This document shows positions 34,843 to 42,968 of a stretch of 64,000 nt of DNA, in pieces (position 1 is the first letter of the stretch; each line of letters opens with the position of its first letter). The position numbers and the translations under genes were made by a program. The stretch is from Rhodoligotrophos sp. CJ14 (GTDB taxonomy: Bacteria; Pseudomonadota; Alphaproteobacteria; Rhizobiales; Im1), in NCBI RefSeq assembly GCF_038811545.1, contig NZ_CP133319.1, positions 2,757,516 through 2,821,515 on the forward strand, read 5' to 3'. The notes under the pieces are model-generated. The model was given only the letters and a program-made list of their open reading frames with translations, searched no databases and was not told where the DNA came from.

Positions 34843-36654
34843 ATGTCGGTTCAGCCGGTGGGTGAGCGTCGGAACGGCTCTTCGGCACTGTTCCCTGAGA
34901 ATTTGTCGGACGAGACCGCCGCCTCGCAGCTTTGGATGCTGGCGAGCACATTTGTGTCCTCGCCGCTCTTTCCAAAACTCGTGCTACTCGCCCTCGCCAT
35001 TGTCGCTGTGGTCGGCGCCACCGCCTATGGCCAGGTGCAGTTGAACGCGTGGAACGAGCCCTTCTATAACGCGCTGTCCCGCAAGGATCTCGGGGCCTTT
35101 CTCCATCAGCTTGTTGTCTTTGCCGTGATTGCCGGCGGCCTCCTTGTGCTCAACGTGGCGCAGACCTGGCTCAACCAGATGATGCAGCTCAAACTCCGCG
35201 AGGGACTTGCGCGCGATCTGATTGGCCAATGGATGCAGCCGGGGCGGGCCTTTCGGCTGACCAATGCGGGTCCGGTTGGTGCCAATCCGGACATGCGTAT
35301 CCATGAGGATGCGCAAATGCTCACCCAGCTTTCAACCAATCTCGGCATTGGCCTGCTGCAGTCCACCCTGCTTCTCGGCAGTTTCATCGGTGTGCTGTGG
35401 GTGCTGTCCGATGGGGTGGTATTCACCCTTGCCGGTGAAAGTTTCAGCATCCCCGGCTACATGGTCTGGTGTGCACTCCTTTATGCCGCCATCGCCTCTT
35501 GGCTGAGCTGGCTGGTGGGCCGTCCGCTGATCGGTCTCAATGCCGATCTCTACGCCCGCGAGGCGGAATTGCGCTTCGCGCTGGTGCAGGTCAATGAGAA
35601 TGCGGATGGCATCGCGCTCAACCGTGGCGAGGCGGACGAGAAGAGCCGGCTCGAGGGCGTGCTGGATGCCGTGCTCAGCCAGATGCGGCGCATCGTGTTT
35701 GCCGTCACGGGGCTCACCTGGGTGACGGCGGGCTATGGATGGTTCACGATCGTCGCGCCTATTCTCGTGGCGGCGCCCGGCTATTTCGGCGGAGATCTCT
35801 CATTCGGCGGACTGATGATGGTGGTCGGCGCCTTCAATCAGGTGCAGAGCGCGCTGCGTTGGTTCGTCGACAATTTCTCGATCATCGCCAATTGGCGGGC
35901 CCTGCTCCTGCGGATCGCAAGCTTCCGAAGGGCGGTGATCGCCATGGATAAGGTCGAGCGCGGCCCAAGCACGATCACGTTTACCGACGGGGGCAAGCAG
36001 CTTACGCTCGACAATATCCGTGTGACCTCGCCGAGCGGCGCAACCCGGCTCAACGAAACCAGCGTTGCCATCAAGCCGGGCGAACGGGTGCTGATCACGG
36101 GCGAGTCGGGCTCGGGAAAGACCCTTCTCTTCCGCGCCCTGGGCGGTCTGTGGCCCTGGGGCGCGGGCCGGATTGGGCTTCCATCCGACGGCGTCATGTT
36201 CGTGCCTCGCCGGCCTTACATACCACCGGGCACGTTGCGGTCCGCGCTGGCCTATCCCGCACCACAGGTCGCGTTCACCGATGAGGAACTTCATGCGGCC
36301 ATCATACGGACTCACCTGAACCGTTTTGCGGATGATCTCGACCGCACGTCCAGATGGGACAAGGAGCTTTCCGATGACGAGCAGCAATGCCTCGCCTTTG
36401 CGCGCATCCATCTCCGCCGGCCGCGATGGGTCGTCATCGACGAGGCGATCGACAATCTGGACGATGCAAGACGCAGATCGATCTTTGCGTACCTGGCGGA
36501 AGATCTTCCCGATACGGCGGTGATCTATATCGGCCGGGGCAGTGCCGCCGATCACTACTTCATGCGCGTGCTGCACCTAGTGAAGGACAATGATCCGTCT
36601 GATGTCTTCGAAACGGCCCCGGTGACGGCCCTCCCCCAACCGGTAACCTCGTGA
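34843..36654 (+). CDS. SbmA/BacA-like ABC transporter (fused permease/ATPase)
   Basis: 603 residues. The membrane half (about 30-350) is of the ABC_membrane_2/SbmA-BacA type: QVQLNAWNEPFYNALSRKD, LREGLARDLIGQWM, NPDMRIHEDA, ENADGIALNRGE. The fused nucleotide-binding half has Walker A TGESGSGKT and Walker B WVVIDEAID. Its signature reads LSDDEQQ in place of LSGGQ, close to the LSLGEQQ of this family. Relatives (YddA, BclA, Rv1819c) move peptides, vitamin B12 or large hydrophilic compounds. It is coupled (GTGA) to the glycoamylase-like gene and divergent from GH3, so a role in moving a glucan-related compound is possible but unproven. Confidence 0.88.
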   Translation: MSVQPVGERRNGSSALFPENLSDETAASQLWMLASTFVSSPLFPKLVLLALAIVAVVGATAYGQVQLNAWNEPFYNALSRKDLGAFLHQLVVFAVIAGGLLVLNVAQTWLNQMMQLKLREGLARDLIGQWMQPGRAFRLTNAGPVGANPDMRIHEDAQMLTQLSTNLGIGLLQSTLLLGSFIGVLWVLSDGVVFTLAGESFSIPGYMVWCALLYAAIASWLSWLVGRPLIGLNADLYAREAELRFALVQVNENADGIALNRGEADEKSRLEGVLDAVLSQMRRIVFAVTGLTWVTAGYGWFTIVAPILVAAPGYFGGDLSFGGLMMVVGAFNQVQSALRWFVDNFSIIANWRALLLRIASFRRAVIAMDKVERGPSTITFTDGGKQLTLDNIRVTSPSGATRLNETSVAIKPGERVLITGESGSGKTLLFRALGGLWPWGAGRIGLPSDGVMFVPRRPYIPPGTLRSALAYPAPQVAFTDEELHAAIIRTHLNRFADDLDRTSRWDKELSDDEQQCLAFARIHLRRPRWVVIDEAIDNLDDARRRSIFAYLAEDLPDTAVIYIGRGSAADHYFMRVLHLVKDNDPSDVFETAPVTALPQPVTS

Positions 36655-37970
36655 ACTCTGGAACCAAAATGCAAGATAGGCTCACGTCCATGTCAACCGT
36701 TGCCCGTCCGGCGGATTTGTCGGATGAGGCTCTGCTCGATTTGGTTCAGCGGCAGACCTTTCACTTTTTCTGGGAGGGGGCCCACCCCATCAGCGGTCTT
36801 GCCCGAGACCGGTCGACCATAGCGGGTGATCCCGATGATGATCTCGTGGCAAGCGGCGGTTCAGGCTTTGGCGCGATGGTGATCCTCGTGGCGACCGAGC
36901 GGGGGTGGATCACCCGTGAGCAGGCCATCACTCGCCTTTCGGCCATGCTCGATTGCCTCGAGCGGGCCACCTGCTATCACGGCACCTATCCCCATTTCCT
37001 GAATGGCCGAACCGGCGCCACCATACCCTTCTCCCGCAAGGATGACGGCGGCGATATCGTCGAAACCGCCTTCCTGATGGAGGGGCTTCTTTGCGCCCGG
37101 CAATATTTCAACGCGGACACGCCTGCCGAAAGGCGGTTGCGCGGGCGCATCAATGTCCTGTGGGAGGAGACCGAGTGGAACTGGTACACGCAAGGTGGCC
37201 GCGAAGTCCTCTACTGGCATTGGAGCCCCAATAACGGCTTTGCCATGAACCATGAGGTGCGCGGCTGGAACGAGTGCCTCGTCGCCTATGTCTTGGCCGC
37301 CGGCGCCCCGCGCTATGCCATCGACCCTGCCGTCTATCACAATGGCTGGGCGCTCAACCGCGAGTTCCTCAACGGACATAAATATTACGGCATCGAGCTG
37401 CCCCTGGGCCCCGCCATGGGCGGCCCATTGTTCTTCTGCCACTACAGCTTCTCAGGGCTCGATCCGCGCGGCCTTAAGGATCGCTATGCGGATTACTGGG
37501 AGCAGAATTTCCGTCATACTCTGATCAATCATGCCCATTGCATCCACAATCCCTATGGGCATGCGGGCTATGGCGAGGACTGCTGGGGTCTCACGGCCAG
37601 CGATGATCCGCATGGCTATGCCGCTCATGCGCCCAGCAATGACAATGGGGTCATTTCCCCAACCGCTGCCCTTTCGAGCTTTCCCTACGCGCCGGACAAG
37701 GCCATGCGCGCGCTTCGGTACTTCTACCATGAGCTCGGCGACCGTATCTGGGGGCGCTATGGCTTTGTCGATGCGTTCTCGCTCAGGGATGACTGGTATG
37801 CCAAAACCTTCCTCGCCATCGACCAGGGTCCCATCATCACCATGATCGAGAATTACCGCACCGGTCTTTTGTGGCGGCTGTTCATGAGCGCGCCCGAGGT
37901 ACAGACCGGCTTGCGCAGGCTCGGATTCACGAGCCCGCATCTTGGCAATGACGCTACAGCCACATCATAG
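36651..37970 (+). CDS. Glycoamylase-like protein, GH144 type
   Basis: 439 residues; GTG at 36651 overlaps the ABC stop, with ATGs at 36669 and 36690 as alternatives. The conserved core starts at LLDLVQRQTFHFFWEGAHP and continues with GGSGFGAMVILVATERGWI, YHGTYPHFLNG, DIVETAFLMEGLL and ETEWNWYT. It ends with FVDAFSLRDDWYAKTFLAIDQGPIITMIENYRTGLLW. This is the glycoamylase (PF10091) fold to which GH144 endo-beta-1,2-glucanases belong. There is no signal peptide, unlike many family members, so a cytoplasmic location is suggested. Endo-beta-1,2-glucanase activity is the best guess; other family members act on other glucans. Confidence 0.85.
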   Translation: MNSGTKMQDRLTSMSTVARPADLSDEALLDLVQRQTFHFFWEGAHPISGLARDRSTIAGDPDDDLVASGGSGFGAMVILVATERGWITREQAITRLSAMLDCLERATCYHGTYPHFLNGRTGATIPFSRKDDGGDIVETAFLMEGLLCARQYFNADTPAERRLRGRINVLWEETEWNWYTQGGREVLYWHWSPNNGFAMNHEVRGWNECLVAYVLAAGAPRYAIDPAVYHNGWALNREFLNGHKYYGIELPLGPAMGGPLFFCHYSFSGLDPRGLKDRYADYWEQNFRHTLINHAHCIHNPYGHAGYGEDCWGLTASDDPHGYAAHAPSNDNGVISPTAALSSFPYAPDKAMRALRYFYHELGDRIWGRYGFVDAFSLRDDWYAKTFLAIDQGPIITMIENYRTGLLWRLFMSAPEVQTGLRRLGFTSPHLGNDATATS

Positions 37971-37996
37971 GACGGCCTGACCCGGAGAGCCTGCCC

Positions 37997-39424
37997 ATGG
38001 GAGAGCATCTAGCACCCGAGCCCGGCGGCCTTACCGCATGGATGGATGCCGCCTATCGGTTCGCCGCAGGCGAGATGCTCAAAAGCATTTCAGCGACGGG
38101 GATCATCAAGGAGAGACCTGGATTTGGCCAGACGGTCATACCGAAACCAGGCTCCGTTCTGGCGTCTCCCGTGCTGGCCTCCTATGATCCTGACCCGGAT
38201 TACTTCTTTCATTGGCTGCGGGATTCCGCAATCGTCATGGATGCGCTCTGCATCCTGATCACGGACGGCACGCTGCCGCGCGAGGCTTTGCAGTATCTGG
38301 CGGATTTTATTGCGTTCAGCGCGGACCTTTCTCGGCTTGACGGACGCTTGGCGCCACCGCTCGAGACGAGAGAGGCGAGCACGGTCCCGGACTACCGCAA
38401 GTTCCTGCGCGCGAGCGATGAGCTTGCTGAGATCCACGGCGACCGCGTGCTCGGCGACGTGCGGTTCAATCCCGATGGCACCCTGGACATCACCCAATGG
38501 GCACGGCCGCAGAATGACGGGCCCGCCCTGCGGGCGCTGACGCTGATGCGCGCTCGCGAGCGTCTGGTCCTCCATGGCCATCCCCTGGACCGGGCGCTTC
38601 TGGACCTTCTGAAATCCGATCTTGCCTATATCTGCCGGCATTGGCGCGAACCTTCCGTCGATTTTTGGGAGGAAGAGCTGAACCATCATTATGCCGTAAG
38701 ACTGGTTCAGCTCGCCGCAGCAGAGGACGGGGCTTCGGTCATGGATGCGGCCGGAGAATCCGCGCTTGCCCAAGCCTGCCGCGATGCCGCTCTCGGCCTC
38801 CGACATGCGCTCGATGAGCATTGGTCTGCGGCGGAGGGCTTCTATCGCAGTCGCCTCCCCAACGGTTCTGAGGACAGCCGGCGGAAGCATCTGGATATTG
38901 CAACGATTCTTGCCGTCATCCATGCGGAGCGCCATTCAGGACCGCACAGCGTTCTTGACCCTAGGGCTCAAGCAACTCTTTCCCGCTTGGAAAATCTCTT
39001 TACGGCGGAATATAAGATCAACCAGCAGCGCAGGAGTTCCGGTCCTGCGATGGGTCGTTATCTCGGGGACCACTATTATAGCGGTGGCGCCTATTACTTC
39101 TCTACATTGGCGGCAGCAGAGTTCTATTATCGTCTCTCAGCGGCAGTTCGTGAAACCAGAGGCTTCACCATCACCCCTGAGAATAGGGGCTTCGCACAGC
39201 GTTGCTTCGATGCGTCGACGCCCTCTCCTGAAATAGCCGCGCAAGCCTTTCTGAGGCGTGGCGATGATTTCATGGAAACGGTTCGGGCCTATACTCCCGA
39301 GAGCCTGGAGCTCTCGGAACAGTTCGACCAGTCCACGGGTGAGCAGACCTCCGCAAAACGCCTGACCTGGAGCTATGCGGCCCTGATCACGGCCATATGG
39401 GCCCGCCGAGAGGCTTCCGCCTAA
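37997..39424 (+). CDS. Glycoside hydrolase family 15 (glucoamylase-like) protein
   Basis: 475 residues, 26 bases after the previous gene and probably in its operon. The (alpha/alpha)6 GH15 pattern is visible: SPVLASYDPDPDYFFHWLRDSAIVMDAL near the N-terminus, TQWARPQNDGPALRALTL with the general-acid region, and LSEQFDQSTGEQTSAKRLTWSYAAL holding the catalytic base Glu region. The usual DLWEE segment reads FWEEELNHHYAVRLVQL. No signal or starch-binding domain is present. GH15 enzymes remove terminal glucose with inversion, mostly from alpha-glucans. The mix of alpha- and beta-specific folds in one operon is notable. Confidence 0.9.
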   Translation: MGEHLAPEPGGLTAWMDAAYRFAAGEMLKSISATGIIKERPGFGQTVIPKPGSVLASPVLASYDPDPDYFFHWLRDSAIVMDALCILITDGTLPREALQYLADFIAFSADLSRLDGRLAPPLETREASTVPDYRKFLRASDELAEIHGDRVLGDVRFNPDGTLDITQWARPQNDGPALRALTLMRARERLVLHGHPLDRALLDLLKSDLAYICRHWREPSVDFWEEELNHHYAVRLVQLAAAEDGASVMDAAGESALAQACRDAALGLRHALDEHWSAAEGFYRSRLPNGSEDSRRKHLDIATILAVIHAERHSGPHSVLDPRAQATLSRLENLFTAEYKINQQRRSSGPAMGRYLGDHYYSGGAYYFSTLAAAEFYYRLSAAVRETRGFTITPENRGFAQRCFDASTPSPEIAAQAFLRRGDDFMETVRAYTPESLELSEQFDQSTGEQTSAKRLTWSYAALITAIWARREASA

Positions 39425-39651
39425 TCCACTCCCCGTCCACCCCGCAAGTCCGACGACGGTGTCCCGTCATCGCGACAATGGATGCTCGCTCCGAACCACG
39501 GAAATCTCGCCATCTCTTCCCCTCATTCGACTTGAATTGATAAGGCTTCCGCGTAGGTTGCCCGCCATGCCACGCCGCTGTGGCACCTCAATCAGCCAGC
39601 CAGGACTTCCGACCGAACGGACCCCGCCAGCGAATAGGTCTTCACCTGAGT

Positions 39652-39659
39652 AAGGGGGG
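39652..39659 (+). promoter_or_regulatory. Strong Shine-Dalgarno of the TonB-dependent receptor
   Basis: An AAGGGGGG tract lies a few bases before the ATG at 39665. It fixes the receptor start. The 240-base upstream gap otherwise shows no clear Fur- or Irr-type box to my eye. Confidence 0.55.
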
Positions 39660-39664
39660 TTCTC

Positions 39665-41890
39665 ATGCGATCCGTTCATCGACGGTTCCTGGCCGGTCTG
39701 GCCGGAACCGCAGCCTTCACTTTGGCCTGCACATCGGTGCTGGCCCAGACCGTTTCACCATCCCAGCCATCGGACGCCGATGACAGCGAGGCGGCGACGG
39801 TCCTTGATCCGGTTCTGGTCACCGCTGGCCGACCCGGCGCCACAGGCGACACGGTGCTGACCACCACGATTTCCAGCGAGGAGCTCACCTATCGGCAGAT
39901 CGACAGCGTCGATGAGATCGGCGAGCTCGCGCCCAATGTGGATTTCAATGAAAGCAATGGCAGCTTCAACATCCGCGGTCTCGATCAGGGCCGCGTTCTC
40001 ACCACGATCGATGGTATCCGGCTACCCTATCTGAGGGATGGTGCCCGGTCGAGCGCGACGGGAGCCAATTATGCCGGTGGCGTCAACCTGATCGACACCG
40101 ACATGCTTTCCGCGATCGACATCGTCAAAGGGGCTGATTCCAGCGTCTTCGGCTCGGGTGCTCTGGGCGGCGTGGTTGCGTTTCGCACGCTCCATCCGGA
40201 AGACTTGATCGCGCCGGGCAATAGTTGGGGCGGGATCAGCAAATTGTCCTTCGACAGCCGCGACAACAGCTTCCATGCCGGTCAGGCGCTCGCCCATAGG
40301 ATCAACAACACTTACCTGCTCGCCCAAGGCAGCTATCGCATGGGCGAAGAGATCCGCAATAAAGGCAAGATCGGTGGCACAGGGCCAACCCGGACGAAGC
40401 CCAACCCCGAGGGTTACGACCTCGGCTCATTTCTCGGGAAGATCAATCATCACATGGCCGGTGGTCATGTCTTCGGCCTGACAGGTGAGATCTTCCGCCG
40501 CGATAGCGATTCCAAGCTTTTAACCAGTGAGACCCCGACCTATGACGATTACCGCGCATCCGAGCTGAACAAGCGCGACCGGGTCTCGCTCTCCTATAAA
40601 TTCGATGCCGAGCGGACCAGCCAGTGGGCCGACAGCGCCTATGTGGTTGCCTATTGGCAGAAGCAGGATCTGAACACGATCACCTCGGCGACCCGCCTCA
40701 CCGCACCCGCCGGTCCATATAAGCGAGGCAGCCATCTCGAGAGCGAGATCTATGGGGTGAACGGCAATGCGGTGAAAACGCTCTCTTTCCTTGGCCAGCC
40801 TCATGAATTCACCGTCGGTGGCGAGCTCTTCGGCACCACCTACCAGCAATTCGCGCATGGCAAGGACAATTGCGATCCGACCATCCCGGCCTGCGCCTTC
40901 CTTCATGCCAATCAGGCAGACACGCCCAAGGTGGACGGGGCAACCCTTGGCCTGTTCATCGAGGACGAGATCAGCTTTCTTGCCGGACGGCTGCGGCTGA
41001 CGCCGGGTATTCGCTTCGACTGGTATGAGCAGACACCGAAGTCGACCCCGGCCTTCGAGGACAACGCAGCCTATATGGGCCTGCCGCCTTCGAACAGCGA
41101 TTCGGCCTTCTCGCCCAAGCTGCGCGCCGAATACGATATCGTGCGGAATATCACGCTCTATGCCCAATGGGCGCAGGCCTTCCGTGCCCCCGACCCGGTT
41201 GACCTCTATATGAATTATGGCGGTCTCGGCACCTATCTGCGCAAGGGCAACCCGGAACTCAAGCCCGAGAAGAGCAACGGCTTCGAGGTTGGCCTGCGTG
41301 CAGGCGACCGCGACCTCGGCATGACCGTCAGCCTGTTCGACAATTACTATAAGGACTTCATCGACACGGTAACCTATGAAAGCCCCCTCTTCCCGATTGG
41401 GGGGATCACCGAAGCCATCAATCGCGACAGAGTGCGTATCTATGGTGCGGAGCTGCGGGTTCATGGCCGGCTCGATTCAGGCTTCCATGGCTGGGCGATG
41501 CTTGGCTATGCCAATGGCAAAGACACCAAGAACGACATCTATCTCGACACGATTCCCCCGCTGAAGGGCATTGTCGGCCTTGGCTATGCCGCAGAGAGTT
41601 GGGGCACGGATGTCATCATCACGGCGGCGGGCCCAAGGCACAAGGTGCCGAGCGACCTCTCGGAAGCCGCCCAGGAGAAGCTCGAGACATCCTCTTACGC
41701 CAAGGTTGATCTCACCGCGTGGTGGAAGCCCGCGCAAATTGACGGGCTGTTGCTGCAGGCAGGCGTCTTCAATGTCTTCAACGAGACCTATGTCGATGCG
41801 CTGAACGTGCCGAGCAGCACCTCGCTGTCCCAGGCCTATTTCACCGAACCGGGCCGCACCTTCAAGATCAGCGGAACCCTTCAATTCTAG
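39665..41890 (+). CDS. TonB-dependent receptor of the heme/hemoglobin-receptor type
   Basis: 741 residues. Signal peptide 1-27 (FLAGLAGTAAFTLACTSVLA), then the plug domain (FNIRGLDQGRVLTTIDGIRLPYLRDGA; GADSSVFGSGALGGVVAFRT) and a 22-strand barrel ending in GTLQF. The FRAP box (WAQAFRAPDPVDLYMN) and NPxL box (GNPELKPEKSNGFEVGLR) of heme receptors are present. The His normally found between these boxes is absent, so heme binding is not assured. It follows the glucan enzymes on the same strand after 240 bases with its own strong ribosome site. No heme-transport genes lie beside it. Confidence 0.9.
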   Translation: MRSVHRRFLAGLAGTAAFTLACTSVLAQTVSPSQPSDADDSEAATVLDPVLVTAGRPGATGDTVLTTTISSEELTYRQIDSVDEIGELAPNVDFNESNGSFNIRGLDQGRVLTTIDGIRLPYLRDGARSSATGANYAGGVNLIDTDMLSAIDIVKGADSSVFGSGALGGVVAFRTLHPEDLIAPGNSWGGISKLSFDSRDNSFHAGQALAHRINNTYLLAQGSYRMGEEIRNKGKIGGTGPTRTKPNPEGYDLGSFLGKINHHMAGGHVFGLTGEIFRRDSDSKLLTSETPTYDDYRASELNKRDRVSLSYKFDAERTSQWADSAYVVAYWQKQDLNTITSATRLTAPAGPYKRGSHLESEIYGVNGNAVKTLSFLGQPHEFTVGGELFGTTYQQFAHGKDNCDPTIPACAFLHANQADTPKVDGATLGLFIEDEISFLAGRLRLTPGIRFDWYEQTPKSTPAFEDNAAYMGLPPSNSDSAFSPKLRAEYDIVRNITLYAQWAQAFRAPDPVDLYMNYGGLGTYLRKGNPELKPEKSNGFEVGLRAGDRDLGMTVSLFDNYYKDFIDTVTYESPLFPIGGITEAINRDRVRIYGAELRVHGRLDSGFHGWAMLGYANGKDTKNDIYLDTIPPLKGIVGLGYAAESWGTDVIITAAGPRHKVPSDLSEAAQEKLETSSYAKVDLTAWWKPAQIDGLLLQAGVFNVFNETYVDALNVPSSTSLSQAYFTEPGRTFKISGTLQF

Positions 41891-41931
41891 AGGCGTGATC
41901 TAGCTGGCGGCAACGATCCCCCCCACGCATA

Positions 41932-41954
41932 GCGGCCCCGTTTCAGCGGGGTCG
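41932..41954. terminator. Possible bidirectional terminator hairpin
   Basis: GCGGCCCCG-TTTCA-CGGGGTCGC-like inverted repeat with one mismatch between the convergent receptor and TetR genes, 42 bases after the receptor stop. No T-run follows, so it is only a likely hairpin terminator. Confidence 0.4.
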
Positions 41955-41956
41955 CT

Positions 41957-42589
41957 TCAGCGCGGTGCAAGCCCGGATGTGAGCAGATCAACCATCCGTT
42001 CCGCGAGCTCCTGCGCCGGCATCTCTCCATCCTCGCGGAACCAATGCGAGGGCCAGTTAAGCGCGCCGGCCAGAACGAAAGCCGCAAGCCGCGTGTCGGT
42101 CGGCCGGATGGATCCATCCGCGATTCCCTCCTCGATGAGGCCGCGCATAGCGGCATCGATCTGCCGCTTCAGCAACCGGAACCGTTCCCCACTTTCGGGC
42201 GAGAGAGCATTCCCATCGGTTCTGATCACGCATCGGCCAAAATCGCTCATATTGATCTCGGCATAGCGCCGCAGAAAGGCCCGCAACCGTTCGAGACCCG
42301 AGCCGGGCCGCGCGCGCGCCTCCTCGGCCGCTCGCCGTAGATGCTCCAGTCCGCGCGTTAAGCATTCGAGCAGCACCTGATCCTTGTTGCCGAGATAATG
42401 GTAGATTGTCGGCTTCGAGACCCCGAGGCTTGCCGCCACTTCGTCGAGTGATGTCGCGTGAAAACCGCGCTCATTGAACATCCTAACGGCTGCCACGAGA
42501 ATGGCCTCGCGCTTCTGAGCGCGCTCCTCTTTGCGTTCCTGCTGCGATCTGAACGGCGTTGAGCCAGGACTCTGGTGGGCTTCTGCCAA
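41957..42589 (-). CDS. TetR family transcriptional regulator
   Basis: 210 residues. The start codon is a TTG at 42589; no in-frame ATG or GTG precedes the DNA-binding domain. The helix-turn-helix region reads REAILVAAVRMFNERGFHATSLDEVAASLGVSKPTIYHYLGNKDQVLLE, quoted here in outline (residues about 27-75). The C-terminal ligand domain resembles regulators of acyl-CoA metabolism. It is divergent from an acyl-CoA dehydrogenase/thiolase operon, and a palindrome lies in the shared promoter at 42641-42660. An acyl-CoA ligand and repression of the divergent operon are the natural inference. Confidence 0.9.
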   Translation of the reverse strand: MAEAHQSPGSTPFRSQQERKEERAQKREAILVAAVRMFNERGFHATSLDEVAASLGVSKPTIYHYLGNKDQVLLECLTRGLEHLRRAAEEARARPGSGLERLRAFLRRYAEINMSDFGRCVIRTDGNALSPESGERFRLLKRQIDAAMRGLIEEGIADGSIRPTDTRLAAFVLAGALNWPSHWFREDGEMPAQELAERMVDLLTSGLAPR

Positions 42590-42640
42590 GGTGAACCGCC
42601 TTGCCGGCTTTGCGAATTGACAGGACGCGCGATGCGATGT

Positions 42641-42660
42641 TAGCTACTCGTCAGTAGATA
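42641..42660. promoter_or_regulatory. Putative TetR operator palindrome
   Basis: The 20-base element contains CTACT-CGTC-AGTAG, a perfect 5-bp inverted repeat. It extends to 8-bp arms with one mismatch (TAGCTACT and AGTAGATA). It sits 52 bases upstream of the TetR start and upstream of the acyl-CoA dehydrogenase operon. Adjacent AT-rich sequence (GATAATATAC) could be a -10 region. Confidence 0.65.
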
Positions 42661-42893
42661 ATATACGCAAAAGTTTTCTGCGGCAAATGCCGGGGCCAGG
42701 GAGAAGCCGATGCAGGCGGAAACTGCGCGGATCAGCAGCGAAGCGCAAATTATCCCAGCCCCGATACCGACCGGCCTTGCTCGTTTGACCAATCGGGTTG
42801 TAACCATTGTTCCCGGCTTGATCATCACGCCCAGCGTGCGGGGCCGGCAAGTTCCCTTTGACGCCGCTGGGCCGACCGGAGGAATACGCGCAC

Positions 42894-42968
42894 ATGGTTG
42901 AGATCACCAATCTCCAGCTGATCGGCGAGGCCTCTGGCCTTAGCAAAATTCGGATGGCCTCCCGATGA
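42894..42968 (+). CDS. 24-residue leader ORF coupled to acyl-CoA dehydrogenase
   Basis: A small ORF starting at ATG 42894 has a strong GGAGGAAT site (42878-42885) and ends with a TGA that overlaps the dehydrogenase ATG (ATGA at 42965-42968). The dehydrogenase itself has no good ribosome site of its own other than inside this ORF. The peptide (MVEITNLQLIGEASGLSKIR and four more residues) matches nothing I recognise. It may be a leader peptide for translational coupling or a remnant of a longer gene. Confidence 0.5.
   Translation: MVEITNLQLIGEASGLSKIRMASR

Noticed and set aside
32805-34865. 686-residue plus-strand ORF opposite the GH3 gene
   Set aside because: Antisense shadow of a full-length GH3; composition (His/Arg/Gly rich) is typical of GC-rich reverse frames.
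39425-39664. Fur or Irr box before the TonB-dependent receptor
   Set aside because: No sequence close to known iron-box consensus could be found by eye.
42710-42901. 62-codon ORF upstream of the acyl-CoA dehydrogenase
   Set aside because: No family resemblance; the 24-codon ORF at 42894 has the better ribosome site and overlaps the next start.
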